The notes under the pieces are model-generated. The model saw only the letters and a program-made list of their open reading frames with translations, was not told the DNA's origin and ran no database searches. Positions 24,872 through 33,930 of a DNA stretch of 64,000 nucleotides are shown piece by piece. Both the position numbers and the translations under genes were made by a program. Within the stretch, counting starts at the first letter, position 1; each line of letters starts with the position of its first letter. Source of the DNA: Streptomyces sp. IMTB 2501 (GTDB taxonomy: Bacteria > Actinomycetota > Actinomycetes > Streptomycetales > Streptomycetaceae); assembly GCF_001953885.1 (NCBI RefSeq), contig NZ_MQUS01000002.1, forward strand, positions 124,001 through 188,000. Direction: 5' to 3'.

Positions 24872-25735
24872 CGACCGTGCCGGACGACCGCGCACTCCTG
24901 CGACCACGAGCCCGAGCGCCAACGCCAGGGCCGCACGACAATGACCGCTCTCGCGCTCGGCCGCGTACCCCGGCCTCTAGCCTGCACACTGGCCGTGGCC
25001 TGCGGGCCCCTGGCCCTGCGCATGGCCACGCCGTGGGTGGCCGGCACATCACGTCGTAGCCGTCGGATTCGGCCGTGGCCTGGCCCTTGCTGTCGAGCTC
25101 GGGGGGCGGTCGCGGCACCCTGGGCCTGCTGCTGGCCGTGATGGTGACCAGCACGGCCATGTCAACGTGGACGACCTTCTGAAACCCCGGGTCAACGACG
25201 GTCAGTGACCTGTCCCCCGGACTACGGAGGCGCCCCTGCAACCGCACGGCCCCAGCGAGGATCGGCCACACTCTGCCAAATGGGTCCACGCTGCCTGTCC
25301 GTTCGAGTTGGGCGGCTGTCCGTCTCCTGGCAGCTGAGTGCCCGTTCGCATGCCGTGTCTGTGAAGACGGAGTGGAACGCGCACCTCACCACTGGGCGTT
25401 CCGTACGAGGCGCGGGCCGATCTCCTCGTAGCGATCGCTGCGCGAGGGACAGCTTTCGCTGACGCCCCGGCGCAGGGCTGATGCGCGGGCTCCGGCGGCC
25501 CGCCGTGTGGGAGTCGGCCGTCACCGACGCGTCGGCGTATCGGGAGGCTGAGTGCCGTTCGAAGCGGCGCGGTCGGCCCCGTCAGCCGACGATGTGCGCC
25601 GACCGGCCCGAGCGTCGGTAGCTGGTCGCTTCGCAACGCTCGGGCAAGCGGGTGTCTTCGCCGGCGCCGACGTGGACAATCCCAGGGACGGGCTCCTCGG
25701 CCTCGCTCGTTCGTTACCCGTACGGTAGAGATCGC
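24872..25735. other. 864-bp region without a supported gene
   Basis: No family is recognised on either strand. A plus-strand stretch ending near 25171 reads LGLLLAVMVTSTAMSTWTTF and may be the end of a lost membrane protein. The rest shows no clear coding bias. Confidence 0.4.
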
Positions 25736-26053
25736 CTACAGCACACTCTCGCCCACAGTGAAGATCATGCTGCGGACCGGGGCGAGTTCCTGGAGATGCG
25801 CCGCGTCGGCCGCGGTGGCGCGTCCCTCGGGTGAAGCGAACGCGGCGTGGAGCTCATCCATCGAGTCCCATTCCAGCTCGGCGACCAGGTAGTACGGGAA
25901 GCCGCCGCGGACAGCGACGAGGTCGCGGCCGATCGTGTAGCGGCGTAGCCCCGGGAGGCGGCGTGCGAGCGGGATGTGGGCATCGTAGTAGTGCCGGTCG
26001 AATGCCGCGGGGGCGGTGGGTGTCTCGTACAGGGCGATGAAACGGGCGGTCAT
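25736..26053 (-). CDS. EthD family protein
   Basis: 105 residues from ATG 26053. The ferredoxin-like EthD fold is visible: TARFIALYETPTAPAAFDRH, YYDAHIPLARRLPGLRRYTI and ELEWDSMDELHAAFASPEGR. The start codon overlaps the stop of the upstream reductase gene (ATGA), so the two are translationally coupled. EthD proteins were named for a cluster for degrading ethyl tert-butyl ether, but most have unknown substrates. It is the third gene of a unit headed by an ECF sigma factor. Confidence 0.85.
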   Translation of the reverse strand: MTARFIALYETPTAPAAFDRHYYDAHIPLARRLPGLRRYTIGRDLVAVRGGFPYYLVAELEWDSMDELHAAFASPEGRATAADAAHLQELAPVRSMIFTVGESVL

Positions 26054-26613
26054 CGGGCGGCCCTCCGGTAGCGGGTGAGGACGGCGGCACCGGCCTGCTC
26101 GGCGGCCAGGCACTCCAGTTCGGCGTGGGGGCCATCGGTCGGGAAGAGCCGTCGGCCGGTGCCGAGGACGGTGGGGAAGGTCAGCAGCCGGTACTCGTCG
26201 ACCATGTCCGCGGCCATCAGCCGGTCCACGACACTCAGGCTTCCGGTGATGACCACGTGCCGCCGCTCGCGCTTGGCGGCGTCGACCGGATCACCGTCAA
26301 GGAGCCGGGAGTTCGCCCACACCGATGTGTCGGCGTGGGCCAGGGTGCGGGAGGCGACCAGCTTCGGGACGGCGTTCATCCGCGCGGCGAACGGGTCGTC
26401 GCGGCCCGGCCAGAGCCGCGAGAACAGCTGCCAGGTGGTGCGCCCGAGCAGCAGTACCCCCTCGTCCAGCGTGCGGCCGAGCCGGAACTTGTCCCCGGCG
26501 ACCGTCTCCGGGCCGTGCCGGAATGCCCAGCCGCCTCGCGGCGTGCCGGCGGATCCGTCCGGGTCGGACACGATCCCGTCCAGGGTGATGAACTCGATGA
26601 CGATGATGCTCAC
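26050..26613 (-). CDS. Dihydrofolate reductase family protein (RibD C-terminal-like)
   Basis: 187 residues from GTG 26613, preceded by GAAGGGAG. Elements of the RibD/DHFR-like fold are IVIEFITLDGIVSDPDG, LGRTTWQLFSRLWPGRDDPF, HVVITGSLSVVDRLMAADMV and EYRLLTFPTVLGTGRRLFPT. These proteins bind NADPH, and a true folate role is unlikely. Similar genes occur beside ECF sigma factors in actinomycetes. The stop overlaps the EthD start. Confidence 0.85.
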   Translation of the reverse strand: MSIIVIEFITLDGIVSDPDGSAGTPRGGWAFRHGPETVAGDKFRLGRTLDEGVLLLGRTTWQLFSRLWPGRDDPFAARMNAVPKLVASRTLAHADTSVWANSRLLDGDPVDAAKRERRHVVITGSLSVVDRLMAADMVDEYRLLTFPTVLGTGRRLFPTDGPHAELECLAAEQAGAAVLTRYRRAAR

Positions 26614-26670
26614 GACGAGACTCCCTTCGGTTCGGTGCTCATCGGTACGTACCGGCCGCACCGCCCCGAC

Positions 26671-27627
26671 TCATCGCTCCCGGTGGAACTCGCCTGCGGG
26701 AATTTCGCCCGGCAGTTCAAAGGCATCGAAGACGCGCGGATCGGCGAACACGACGTTGCGCGCGATCCGGCCGTCGGTGACCGTGAAGACCTGCAGGGTG
26801 TGCAGACGGCACCCGCCGCCGGGCTCCGGCGCGTACGCGGCGAGCGCGGGCTGCCCGTTGGCGGTGAGCTCCCGCATGTCCCAGCCCGTGCCACGCATCC
26901 GGAACACCCGCTCCAGGAACCGGCCGTAGTCCTGCCTGCCTCGGTACCACAGCGGCACCGGAGGCATCTCCAGCACCGCGTCGTCGGCCAGCAGCCGCAC
27001 CAGCGCGGGTACATCCGCCGCCTCGAACGCCTGCATGTACCGCTGGACCACCGCCCGCACCTCGGGATCATCCGGCTCGGTGACCGCACCGGCATCGCCC
27101 ACGTCGGCGAGGGCGGCACGGGCGCGCTGCAACGCGCTGTTGACCGCCGCGACCGTTGTCCCCAACTGCTCGGCGACCTCGGCGGCGGTGAACGCCAGCA
27201 CCTCGCGCAGCACCAGCACCGCCCGCTGCCGCGCCGGCAGGACCTGCACCGCCGCCACCCACGCGAGCCGCAGGTCGGCCCTGACCTCCACATCGAACCG
27301 CGCGTCGGGGAACGGCTCCAGCCAGGGCACATCGAGCGCCGGCATCAGTGGCGCCTCGGGATTGTCGCTCGGCACCCCCAGCCCGGACGGCAGCGGACGC
27401 CGGCCGCGCCCCTCCAGCGCGGTCAGGCACACATTGGTCGCGATCCGGTACAGCCAGGTGCGCACCGACGCGCGCGCCGGATCGTACCGGTCACGGGCCT
27501 TCCAGGCACGCAGCAACGTCTCCTGCACCAGATCCTCGGCCTCGTGCACCGAACCCAGCATCCGGTAGCAGAACGCCACCAACTCACCCCGGTACAGTTC
27601 GAAGTCCACAGGCTCATCATGCTGCAC
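26671..27627 (-). CDS. ECF-type RNA polymerase sigma factor with C-terminal SnoaL-like domain
   Basis: 318 residues from a GTG at 27627. Region 2 is at about residues 10-75 (ELVAFCYRMLGSVHEAEDLV, WLYRIATNVCLTALEGRGRR). Region 4 is at about 130-180 (LPARQRAVLVLREVLAFTAA, EVAEQLGTTVAAVNSALQRA). From about residue 195 a NTF2/SnoaL-like domain follows (AFEAADVPALVRLLADDAVL, WYRGRQDYGRFLERVFRM). Such fused ECF factors, known in actinobacteria, usually lack a classical anti-sigma factor, and the extra domain is thought to tune activity, perhaps by ligand binding. No anti-sigma gene is adjacent. The next two genes may be its targets or share its transcript. Confidence 0.88.
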   Translation of the reverse strand: MQHDEPVDFELYRGELVAFCYRMLGSVHEAEDLVQETLLRAWKARDRYDPARASVRTWLYRIATNVCLTALEGRGRRPLPSGLGVPSDNPEAPLMPALDVPWLEPFPDARFDVEVRADLRLAWVAAVQVLPARQRAVLVLREVLAFTAAEVAEQLGTTVAAVNSALQRARAALADVGDAGAVTEPDDPEVRAVVQRYMQAFEAADVPALVRLLADDAVLEMPPVPLWYRGRQDYGRFLERVFRMRGTGWDMRELTANGQPALAAYAPEPGGGCRLHTLQVFTVTDGRIARNVVFADPRVFDAFELPGEIPAGEFHRER

Positions 27628-27802
27628 CGGGCTTACGCCCCCGGAGAGGGGCTTCAGCGGGATCCGTCAGAGCTTCGGACAGTTACCACGCGGCGTCCCT
27701 CCCAGGCCGATGACTCCCCGCCACCATGCGCGGCCATTTGACTCCCCGTCACATGGCCGCGAGCTGGGAAATGAAACTGGCCACCGACAGTCCTGGTACC
27801 CG

Positions 27803-28733
27803 TCACCGTTGCTGAGCCTGGCTTGGCAGGTCGACCATGCCGGTCAGCTCGGCGACCTCGGCCCCTGTCCGCAGACTGCCGTCCTGGTTGAGGGCCGGGT
27901 GCCAAAGCCGGTCCAGGATGGCCCGGATCGCGCGGCGGACCGGTTCGGCAATCGCGTAGCCGACAATGATGTACGTTCTCATTCCTCTGTCGCGCAGGCT
28001 GCGGACGTGGGCGAGGAAGGTCTTGCCGCCTCCGGCGCTGTCCGCACGGATGCGGAGGCCGGTGCCGTATCGGTGGGCGCCGGGGACCTGGGTGAGGGCA
28101 TCGTCCAGGACCGCTGTGTGATCACTGGCGGTGTTCGCTCCGGCGTTCCCGGGCCGCAGTCGCCCCGCCAGGGCTTCGCCGGTACTGGCCAGAAGGCGAA
28201 GCAGGGGTGGTAGCCGAATCCGCCCTTGTAGGTCGGCGTGGCCTGCTCCTTTTCGGAGTGGCAGGTGATCAGCGTGGCATCGATGTCCGGGATCGGACCG
28301 GGCAGTTCGCGTCCTCCAGCTCGTGCGGTGGGTGTGCCCCGGCTCGTCTCGGCGGCCTGCAGCCACGCGGTCTCCCGGGCACGGGAACATACCGATCGCA
28401 GCCGGGCCGGCACCCTCTCTTCGGCGTCGGTGAGCAGTCGCCAAGCGGTAGGCGTGGAGGTCACCGGCCCGAGCACCTCGCCCTGGTCCCGCAGCACGGC
28501 CAACTCCATGATGGACTCGCCGCCGTTGGCGAGCGTCACCGCCAGATCGACGGCGACCCGGCCGGGATCATGGCCGGTCCCACGTGGCCGCAGCGGACCC
28601 AGAACGGTGGAGTACGCACTCGTCAACCCGGTTGCATCGGCGAGATCGGCCAGCAGACGTGCTCAGGCATGCCAGACCACCCCCCTCCGTCAGCGGAGAC
28701 ATGAACCTGGGGACGCGAACCGATGCCCTTCAC
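27803..28733 (-). pseudogene. IS1380-family transposase, nonsense mutation, frameshift and 3' truncation
   Basis: A GTG at 28733 opens KGIGSRPQVHVSADGGG, followed by a TGA at 28663-28665 inside the frame. After it the same frame reads ARLLADLADATGLTSAYSTV and GRVAVDLAVTLANGGESIME, then DATLITCHSEKEQATPTYKG with the first catalytic Asp. Near base 28210 the frame shifts to STGEALAGRLRPGNAGANTA and LRIRADSAGGG. The sequence ends at 27803 after about 310 residues against about 450 for the family. The copy is dead. The region before its start contains the 66-bp repeat described below. Confidence 0.8.
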
Positions 28734-28778
28734 GCAGAAGGCGCCCCCTACTTGGACCGGTAGAACCCCTCGACAAGG

Positions 28779-28844
28779 TTCATCGTCCGGGTTCAGGGGG
28801 CACTTTCGCGTTTCCTGTCGCCGCTTGACTCCGCCCCAACCGAA
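28779..28844. repeat. 66-bp direct repeat, copy 1 (IS1380-like end)
   Basis: It starts TTCATCGTCCGGGTTCAG and ends CGCCCCAACCGAA. The same sequence with six differences lies at 30916-30981 in the same orientation. Copy 1 is upstream of the IS1380 transposase remnant and directly abuts the stop codon of the TetR gene. Confidence 0.85.
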
Positions 28845-29459
28845 TTAGCAGACGGCCGCTCTCAGCGCCGCCTCGATTGCGTTGGTCAGCGTTTCCAGAT
28901 ACTCATCGTCGCTGCGGCCCTGTATGACGAGTATGCGGAATGCGAGCGGTGCGATCAGCAGGTCGGTGCCGAGATCCAGATCCAGCCCCGGGGGGAGATC
29001 ACCGCGGTCGATCGCGCCCTGCAGTATCGTGCGCGCCGCCGCCCGCCGGGGTGCGGTCACTCCGGTGTAGAGCCCCTCTGCCAGAGCGTCGTCGTGATGG
29101 GCCTCGGCGAGCAGTCCGGCCGCGATCCGGGCAAGTAGCGGATTGTCCAGTTGGCTGCGGAAGGTGGCGAGCAGTTCGCGCAGGTCGGTGTGCAGGGCGC
29201 CCGTGGCCGGCGCGGGCGGGAGCGCGTCGGTGACCTTGCCGCGGATCAACTCGGTGACCATCGCCTGCTTCGAGGGCCAGCGCCGGTAGAGCGCGGCCTT
29301 GCCCACGCCGGCGCGCCGGGCCACTGACTCCATCGACATCCGCGCATACCCGGCCTCGGCGAGTTCGGCGAAGGCCGCCTCGGTGATCGCCTCGGTCACC
29401 CGCTGTCGCAGGACTGCTCCGCCGGTCGCCGACCGTTCCTTCTTCTGCCGCTCTGACAT
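28845..29459 (-). CDS. TetR family transcriptional regulator
   Basis: 204 residues. The N-terminal helix-turn-helix is clear: TEAITEAAFAELAEAGYARM and SMESVARRAGVGKAALYRRW. The ligand domain (LDNPLLARIAAGLLAEAHHD; DLDLGTDLLIAPLAFRILVI) is of the TetR_C_33-like type, with unknown ligand. It is divergent to an alpha/beta hydrolase. Two GGAACG-type palindromes in the 96-bp space are its likely operators. A TATACT hexamer precedes its own start. Confidence 0.9.
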   Translation of the reverse strand: MSERQKKERSATGGAVLRQRVTEAITEAAFAELAEAGYARMSMESVARRAGVGKAALYRRWPSKQAMVTELIRGKVTDALPPAPATGALHTDLRELLATFRSQLDNPLLARIAAGLLAEAHHDDALAEGLYTGVTAPRRAAARTILQGAIDRGDLPPGLDLDLGTDLLIAPLAFRILVIQGRSDDEYLETLTNAIEAALRAAVC

Positions 29460-29478
29460 GCTCCGGAGTATAGCGAAC

Positions 29479-29494
29479 GGAACGGTACCGTTCC
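29479..29494. promoter_or_regulatory. TetR operator, perfect 16-bp palindrome
   Basis: GGAACGGTACCGTTCC is fully self-complementary and lies 20 bases before the TetR start codon, where binding would block its promoter. Confidence 0.7.
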
Positions 29495-29513
29495 ATGTGC
29501 TAACGTGAGTGAT

Positions 29514-29529
29514 GGAACGCTACCGTTCC
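29514..29529. promoter_or_regulatory. TetR operator, second copy
   Basis: GGAACGCTACCGTTCC differs by one base from the perfect palindrome 35 bases away. It lies 27 bases upstream of the hydrolase start codon. Confidence 0.65.
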
Positions 29530-29555
29530 GTTCCATTAGTGGAAGGGAGCCTACG

Positions 29556-30725
29556 ATGAAATTCCTCTACGACGACGAGTCCTTCTCCTTCGAGGCACTG
29601 CGTGCCGCGGGCTACGCCGCCTACGGCGGCGCCGACCTCGGCGAGGTCCTGGTCACCTGCCGGCAGATCCCAGAGGCAGACGAGGAGGCCTGGTCGGCCC
29701 AGTGGGCCGCCACGGCGGCGCGTATCGAGCGCACCGGCCGGGACGCGCTGGCCGCCGGTCACCGAGTCAGCGCCCGGGAGGCGCTGCTGCGCGCGTCCAA
29801 CTACTACCGGACCGCCGACTTCTACCGCCGCGAGAATCCCGCCGCCGACGCCGAGTCGGCGCGGCTCGCCAGGGCCTCCCAGCAGACATTCGCCGACGCG
29901 GCCGCCCTGCTCGACCCTCCGGCCCGCGCCCTGCGCATCCCGTACGAGGACACCACGCTGCCCGGCTACCTCTTCCTGACCGACGATTCGGGTACCCCCC
30001 GCCCGACCCTCATCTACCACGGCGGCTACGACTCCACCCTCGAAGAGAACTACCTGGCGCTGGCCGCGGGCGCGCTGCGGCGCGGCTACAACGTCATCGC
30101 GTTCGACGGCCCCGGCCAGGGCAGCACCGTCCGCGACCAGCACCTGCACTTCCGGCCGGACTGGGAGGCCGTGGTCACCCCGGTCGTCGACTTCGCGCTC
30201 ACCGTGCCCGAGGTCGACGCCCAGCGACTCGTACTGGTCGGCACGAGCCTGGGCGGCTACCTCGCCGCGCGGGCGGCCGCCTTCGAGCACCGCCTCGCCG
30301 CCTGCGTGCTGCACGACGGCGTCGACGACTTCCATGAAGTCGCCGCCGCAACCGCCGGCCGAGCCGCTTCGACGCCCGGCGGCATGGAGGCGCTGATGGC
30401 GCAGAACACCATGGTCCGATGGGTGGTACGCAACGGCCGGTGGACCTTCGGAGTCTCCGACTTCGACGAGCTGGTCAAGGCAACCGAGGCATACACCCTG
30501 GCGGGTATCGCCGACCGCATCACCTGCCCGACACTCGTACTCGACGCCGAGAACGACCAGTTCTTCAAGGGCCAGCCACAACGCCTGCACGGCGAGCTGA
30601 CCTGCCAGAAGGAACTGATCTCCTTCCGCGAGGACGAAGGCGCGGGCGAGCACTGCCACGAAGGTGCACTCTCCCTGTTCCACCAGCGCACCTTCGACTG
30701 GCTCGACACCGTACTCGCCAGCTGA
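29556..30725 (+). CDS. Alpha/beta hydrolase, pseudooxynicotine-hydrolase-like type
   Basis: The start is ATG 29556 after GGAAGGGAG, giving 389 residues. A helical N-terminal part of about 130 residues (REALLRASNYYRTADFYRRE) precedes the catalytic domain. This is as in hydrolases that open C-C or ester bonds (2,6-dihydropseudooxynicotine hydrolase type). Catalytic elements are LIYHGGYDSTLEENYLALA, VLVGTSLGGYLAARAAAFEH with nucleophile Ser, TLVLDAENDQFFKGQ with Asp, and EGAGEHCHEGALSLFH with His. The substrate is unknown, but the divergent TetR suggests it is induced by its own substrate or a related small molecule. Confidence 0.88.
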   Translation: MKFLYDDESFSFEALRAAGYAAYGGADLGEVLVTCRQIPEADEEAWSAQWAATAARIERTGRDALAAGHRVSAREALLRASNYYRTADFYRRENPAADAESARLARASQQTFADAAALLDPPARALRIPYEDTTLPGYLFLTDDSGTPRPTLIYHGGYDSTLEENYLALAAGALRRGYNVIAFDGPGQGSTVRDQHLHFRPDWEAVVTPVVDFALTVPEVDAQRLVLVGTSLGGYLAARAAAFEHRLAACVLHDGVDDFHEVAAATAGRAASTPGGMEALMAQNTMVRWVVRNGRWTFGVSDFDELVKATEAYTLAGIADRITCPTLVLDAENDQFFKGQPQRLHGELTCQKELISFREDEGAGEHCHEGALSLFHQRTFDWLDTVLAS

Positions 30726-31129
30726 CCTCGCCGGATGGCCCGCAGGTCGTGTCGAGGGCACGGGGCGCTTTCTCCCGGTGTCAACCCTTCTAGGCCCCGA
30801 CAGCGCGCCTTGCCACATCGCGGGATCGGGTAAGCCGTCGGAATGCCGCTGACGTCACTCCACGGTCGCGTAGAGCCGGTGGGCGGGAAGCAGGCCCGTG
30901 AGTCGGAAGACCTTGTTCATCGTCCCAGTTCAGGGGGCATTTTCACGTTTCCGGTCGCCGCTTGGCTCCGCCCCAACCGAAACGGCGAGGCCAGTGCTCA
31001 CGAGCACGTGTTGTCGACACGGTGGTAGAGCGCCGTGATACCGGGCCGACCTTCACGTGGTTCAGGCCTCATCTGGCTGGTGCACAGGGAACTGGAGTGG
31101 CGCAGCTGAAAGGGGCGACTGCACGACGA
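30726..31129. other. 404-bp region: solo repeat and no supported gene
   Basis: It contains the second 66-bp repeat (30916-30981). No transposase sequence is attached to it. No coding region is recognised. Confidence 0.5.
30916..30981. repeat. 66-bp direct repeat, copy 2
   Basis: 60 of 66 bases match copy 1 at 28779-28844, in the same orientation. It lies 190 bases behind the hydrolase stop. The sequences on its two sides do not match those of copy 1. Confidence 0.85.
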
Positions 31130-31330
31130 CGAGGCAGCCGACCTCCTCCGCAGCCTCAAGGTCGCGGGCGAGGCGGCGGTGCATCATGATCCAACCGTGG
31201 GTACTTCTCCTTCGCCTGGTCGAGGAGGTGTATTCCCAGGGCGTTCTCCGAGAGGCCGGGGGCGCTGACGGTCACGGCGAGGATGAGGCCGATCGTGTGA
31301 GGGAACCCTTTCGCCTCCGCCCTTGGTGAC
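31130..31330 (-). pseudogene. IS5-family transposase remnant
   Basis: Read leftwards, GFPHTIGLILAVTVSAPGL and IHLLDQAKEKYPRL correspond to the middle of IS5 transposases. MMHRRLARDLEAAEE, in another frame, corresponds to their C-terminal motif. An internal deletion and a frame change separate the parts. Only about 65 codons remain. Confidence 0.5.
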
Positions 31331-31380
31331 ACCGGAACGTGTCCTTGGCGGGTCCCGGCGAGTGCGTGTCAGCCTGCTCA

Positions 31381-32235
31381 TCACGGATCGCTGATCGCGT
31401 CCTTGTACAGTTCGGCCGCCTGGCTGCCCAGGGTCACGCTGTACGACACATCGTCGGTCGAGCCGCCCTCGTCATGGCCGCCGAGGACGCCGACGACCTG
31501 GCCGTCGCCGTTGATCCAGGGGCTGCCGCTGGTGCCGGTGGTGAAGGCGGGGCAGTCGATGCGCTGCTGGGTGCTGCTGTGCACGGTCGGCTTGTTGGTG
31601 CACCTGATGGGCGCTTCGCGGGAGTCGGGGTAGCCGATGACGGTCACCGCGGTGGCGCCGGTGGCCGTGCCGACCGTGAACTGATTGGCTCCCACCACGT
31701 CCTCGATCGGCCTGTCGTCCACGTCGTCGACGGTGGCGAAGGCCAGGTCACTGTCCTCGTCCTGGTCCTTGGACCACCCGTCGGGCAGATAGCTGTGCCC
31801 CAGCTTCCACACCCCGTACGGCGCCTTCCCGTCCCGGTAGCCCGGCACGAACACCAGGTCGTTGTCGCTGTCGCTCACGCAGTGGGCGGCGGTGAGGATG
31901 AGGTCGCCCTGGGGGCTGTGCACGACCGAGGCCGTGCAGAAGTGCCCGCCGGACAGGCTGTCGGCCCGGTCCGCGCCGAACAGTGCGCCGACCCGCGCCG
32001 TCTGCCGATTGGCGACGACGTCGGCGGTGGCCCCGAAGGGCTCGGGCCCGCTGTTGGCGGCTCGCCTCGATGGCGCACTCGGCGTCACCCGCACCGACCA
32101 GCGTGTGCAGCTCGTCGACGAGCAGGATGATGTCGCCGCGGGTGCAGCCACGGACGCCGAGGTCAGGGTGAGCATCGCCACGGCGCCGAGCAATGCGGGA
32201 CGCGAGGTGACCGAGATGCGTGAGAGGCGCTCCAT
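31381..32235 (-). CDS. Secreted trypsin-like serine protease carrying a foreign 84-bp segment
   Basis: 284 residues. A signal peptide is visible (ALLGAVAMLTLTSASVAA). The catalytic domain has His in LILTAAHCVSDS (after a FCTAS strand), Asp in DQDEDSDLAFATVDD, and Ser in TTGTSGSPWINGDG, so the triad is complete. Between the signal peptide and the mature domain, residues about 31-59 (SSCSSTSCTRWSVRVTPSAP) have no protease character. In the next frame this DNA encodes part of a Clp ATPase. The inserted length is a multiple of three, so the protease frame survives. Secretion and activity are plausible but the propeptide region is altered. Confidence 0.82.
   Translation of the reverse strand: MERLSRISVTSRPALLGAVAMLTLTSASVAAPAATSSCSSTSCTRWSVRVTPSAPSRRAANSGPEPFGATADVVANRQTARVGALFGADRADSLSGGHFCTASVVHSPQGDLILTAAHCVSDSDNDLVFVPGYRDGKAPYGVWKLGHSYLPDGWSKDQDEDSDLAFATVDDVDDRPIEDVVGANQFTVGTATGATAVTVIGYPDSREAPIRCTNKPTVHSSTQQRIDCPAFTTGTSGSPWINGDGQVVGVLGGHDEGGSTDDVSYSVTLGSQAAELYKDAISDP
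32060..32143 (-). other. Fragment of a ClpB/ClpC-type AAA+ gene inside the protease gene
   Basis: In the frame not used by the protease this stretch reads TRGDIILLVDELHTLVGAG followed by DAECAIEAS, the Walker B region of Clp ATPases (usual form GDIILFIDELHTLVGAG). The match starts and stops abruptly and covers 28 codons. It is too specific to be chance. Confidence 0.7.
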
Positions 32236-33930
32236 CAGTGCTCACTCTGGCTCACGAAAGTGAGAAATGCGCTCCGACTTAACTGAGAATTTCCCGTGAA
32301 ACCCTCCTACGGCCGCCGGACCTGGCGACATCACCACGGCACTGGGCCCCTCGTGCCCCGCCTCCGCGATTACGGAACGTCACGCTTCTGACATCCGCCC
32401 ACAGCAGCTTCCCACCCCTGGACGCGCCCAGCCGGCCCAGTACGGACGCGTGTTCGGCGGTGAGCAGAGCGGGAGAGGCCGTGCGCGGCGAGGACCGTAC
32501 GGAGTTCGTACTCCGCATGTCGACAGGCTAGTTCGATTTCTACGGCAGGCACTGCCAGATCGCGCGCGTGGATCGGGCCGGACCGGGCGTTGCACCTGGT
32601 GAACAAGGAACACCGCGGCGATTTCCGGGCCGAGGGTCGCCGTCGTCCGGGCGCCGCGGTGCGGACGATCGCCTTGGGCCACGACCTTGAGCGGGCGCAG
32701 GGCGCAGGGCGAGCTCGGCGCGGGGCGAGGTGCCGGGCCCGTTCAGTCGCTCAGCGGCAACATCCCGCTCGCCAGAGCCGCGGTGATGCGTTGCAGCGCG
32801 AAGCCGATGCGGGTGTCGGACTGGTCCGACAGGGATTCCCAGCCCGGCAGAGGGGCGGCGGTCATCGCGTATTCCGGTCCGTACCGGTGGCTTACGCGCA
32901 ATGATCTGGCAGCGCCTGCCATAGAAGTCCTCGGCGCTCAGCAGGCCGGCACCCACACGCCTGGGATGGCACTTGTGCGGGAGTGGGCTGCCGTAGGTAC
33001 CGCGGTGCCAGGGCGGCCGGAAGCGCCGGTGCGGACTTCCGGGCCGGACAGGTTGACGGCCAGGGCTTCCAGGTCTTCGGCGGGGTTGGTCGAGTAGGCG
33101 CCTGCCGTCTCACGGCGCCAGCAGGAGGCAGGCACAACCGAAGGAAGGAGGGCGGTCTGCCCTGGGGCATGCTCAAGGACACGGAAGGCGAACCGAAGCG
33201 GGATGTCGTCTCGCCTGTGCCGCTTGTGCGCGCGGAGTTCCATGTCGGTCAGGACGGCGGAGAACATACCCACCAGGAGTTCGGGCTGGGGAAGGCACAT
33301 GTGTCGCCAACGAGGCGCAGGCTCCCGATGTAACCTCCGCCGGACCGAGGCTGTGGGGCTGAAGGGGCGGTCTTTCTCGCTCCGGTCGCACGGTGCCGGG
33401 TGTTGCCTGCACCCGTGTGGACGTCCAGACAGGCTGGTCGGTGTCGGCAGGCCGGACGAATCGCACTGGCTGCTTGTGGGCGCTGATGACTGGCTGCCGT
33501 CGGCGGTCGGTTTCGGCTTTGCGGCCCTCGCCGATCGGGGCGGTCATGTGGTCCTCCGGGGCGGATGCCGGGACGGGCTGGCCGATGGGGAGCATGCCGA
33601 GCATGGCGTTCCAGCTGCCTTGAGAACTGACCGTTGACCGCCGCTCGGCCTGGCCCGGATGGCAGGGGCGCTATGCACGGGACCTTGTTGTTGCTCTTTC
33701 AACGGCGGCTGGAGAGGTCTTCCCGGGTGTCGCCGGGGACGTGTTCGCGGGGCGATGGTGGACAGCAGCGTCGTCGACCCGGTCATGTCCGACCACGTGC
33801 CGCCCTCCGGGGCGCCCGCCGCAGCCGGCACCCGGGATACCGCCTCTCCCGACGACGGCATTGCCTGCACAACCGCGATGTCTCGTACGCGGCGTGGCCA
33901 CCGCGTGTCAGGCCACGCCGCGTCGGTCGG
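32236..33930. other. About 1.7 kb of gene-poor DNA
   Basis: No protein family could be recognised on either strand. The longest frames have poor codon bias. A 40-codon minus-strand frame at 32743-32865 reads PLPGWESLSDQSDTRIGFAL and ends naturally, and could be the 3' end of a lost gene. The minus-strand stretch ELLVGMFSAVLTDMELRAHK at about 33230-33285 may be another relic. No RNA gene or repeat was seen. Confidence 0.45.
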
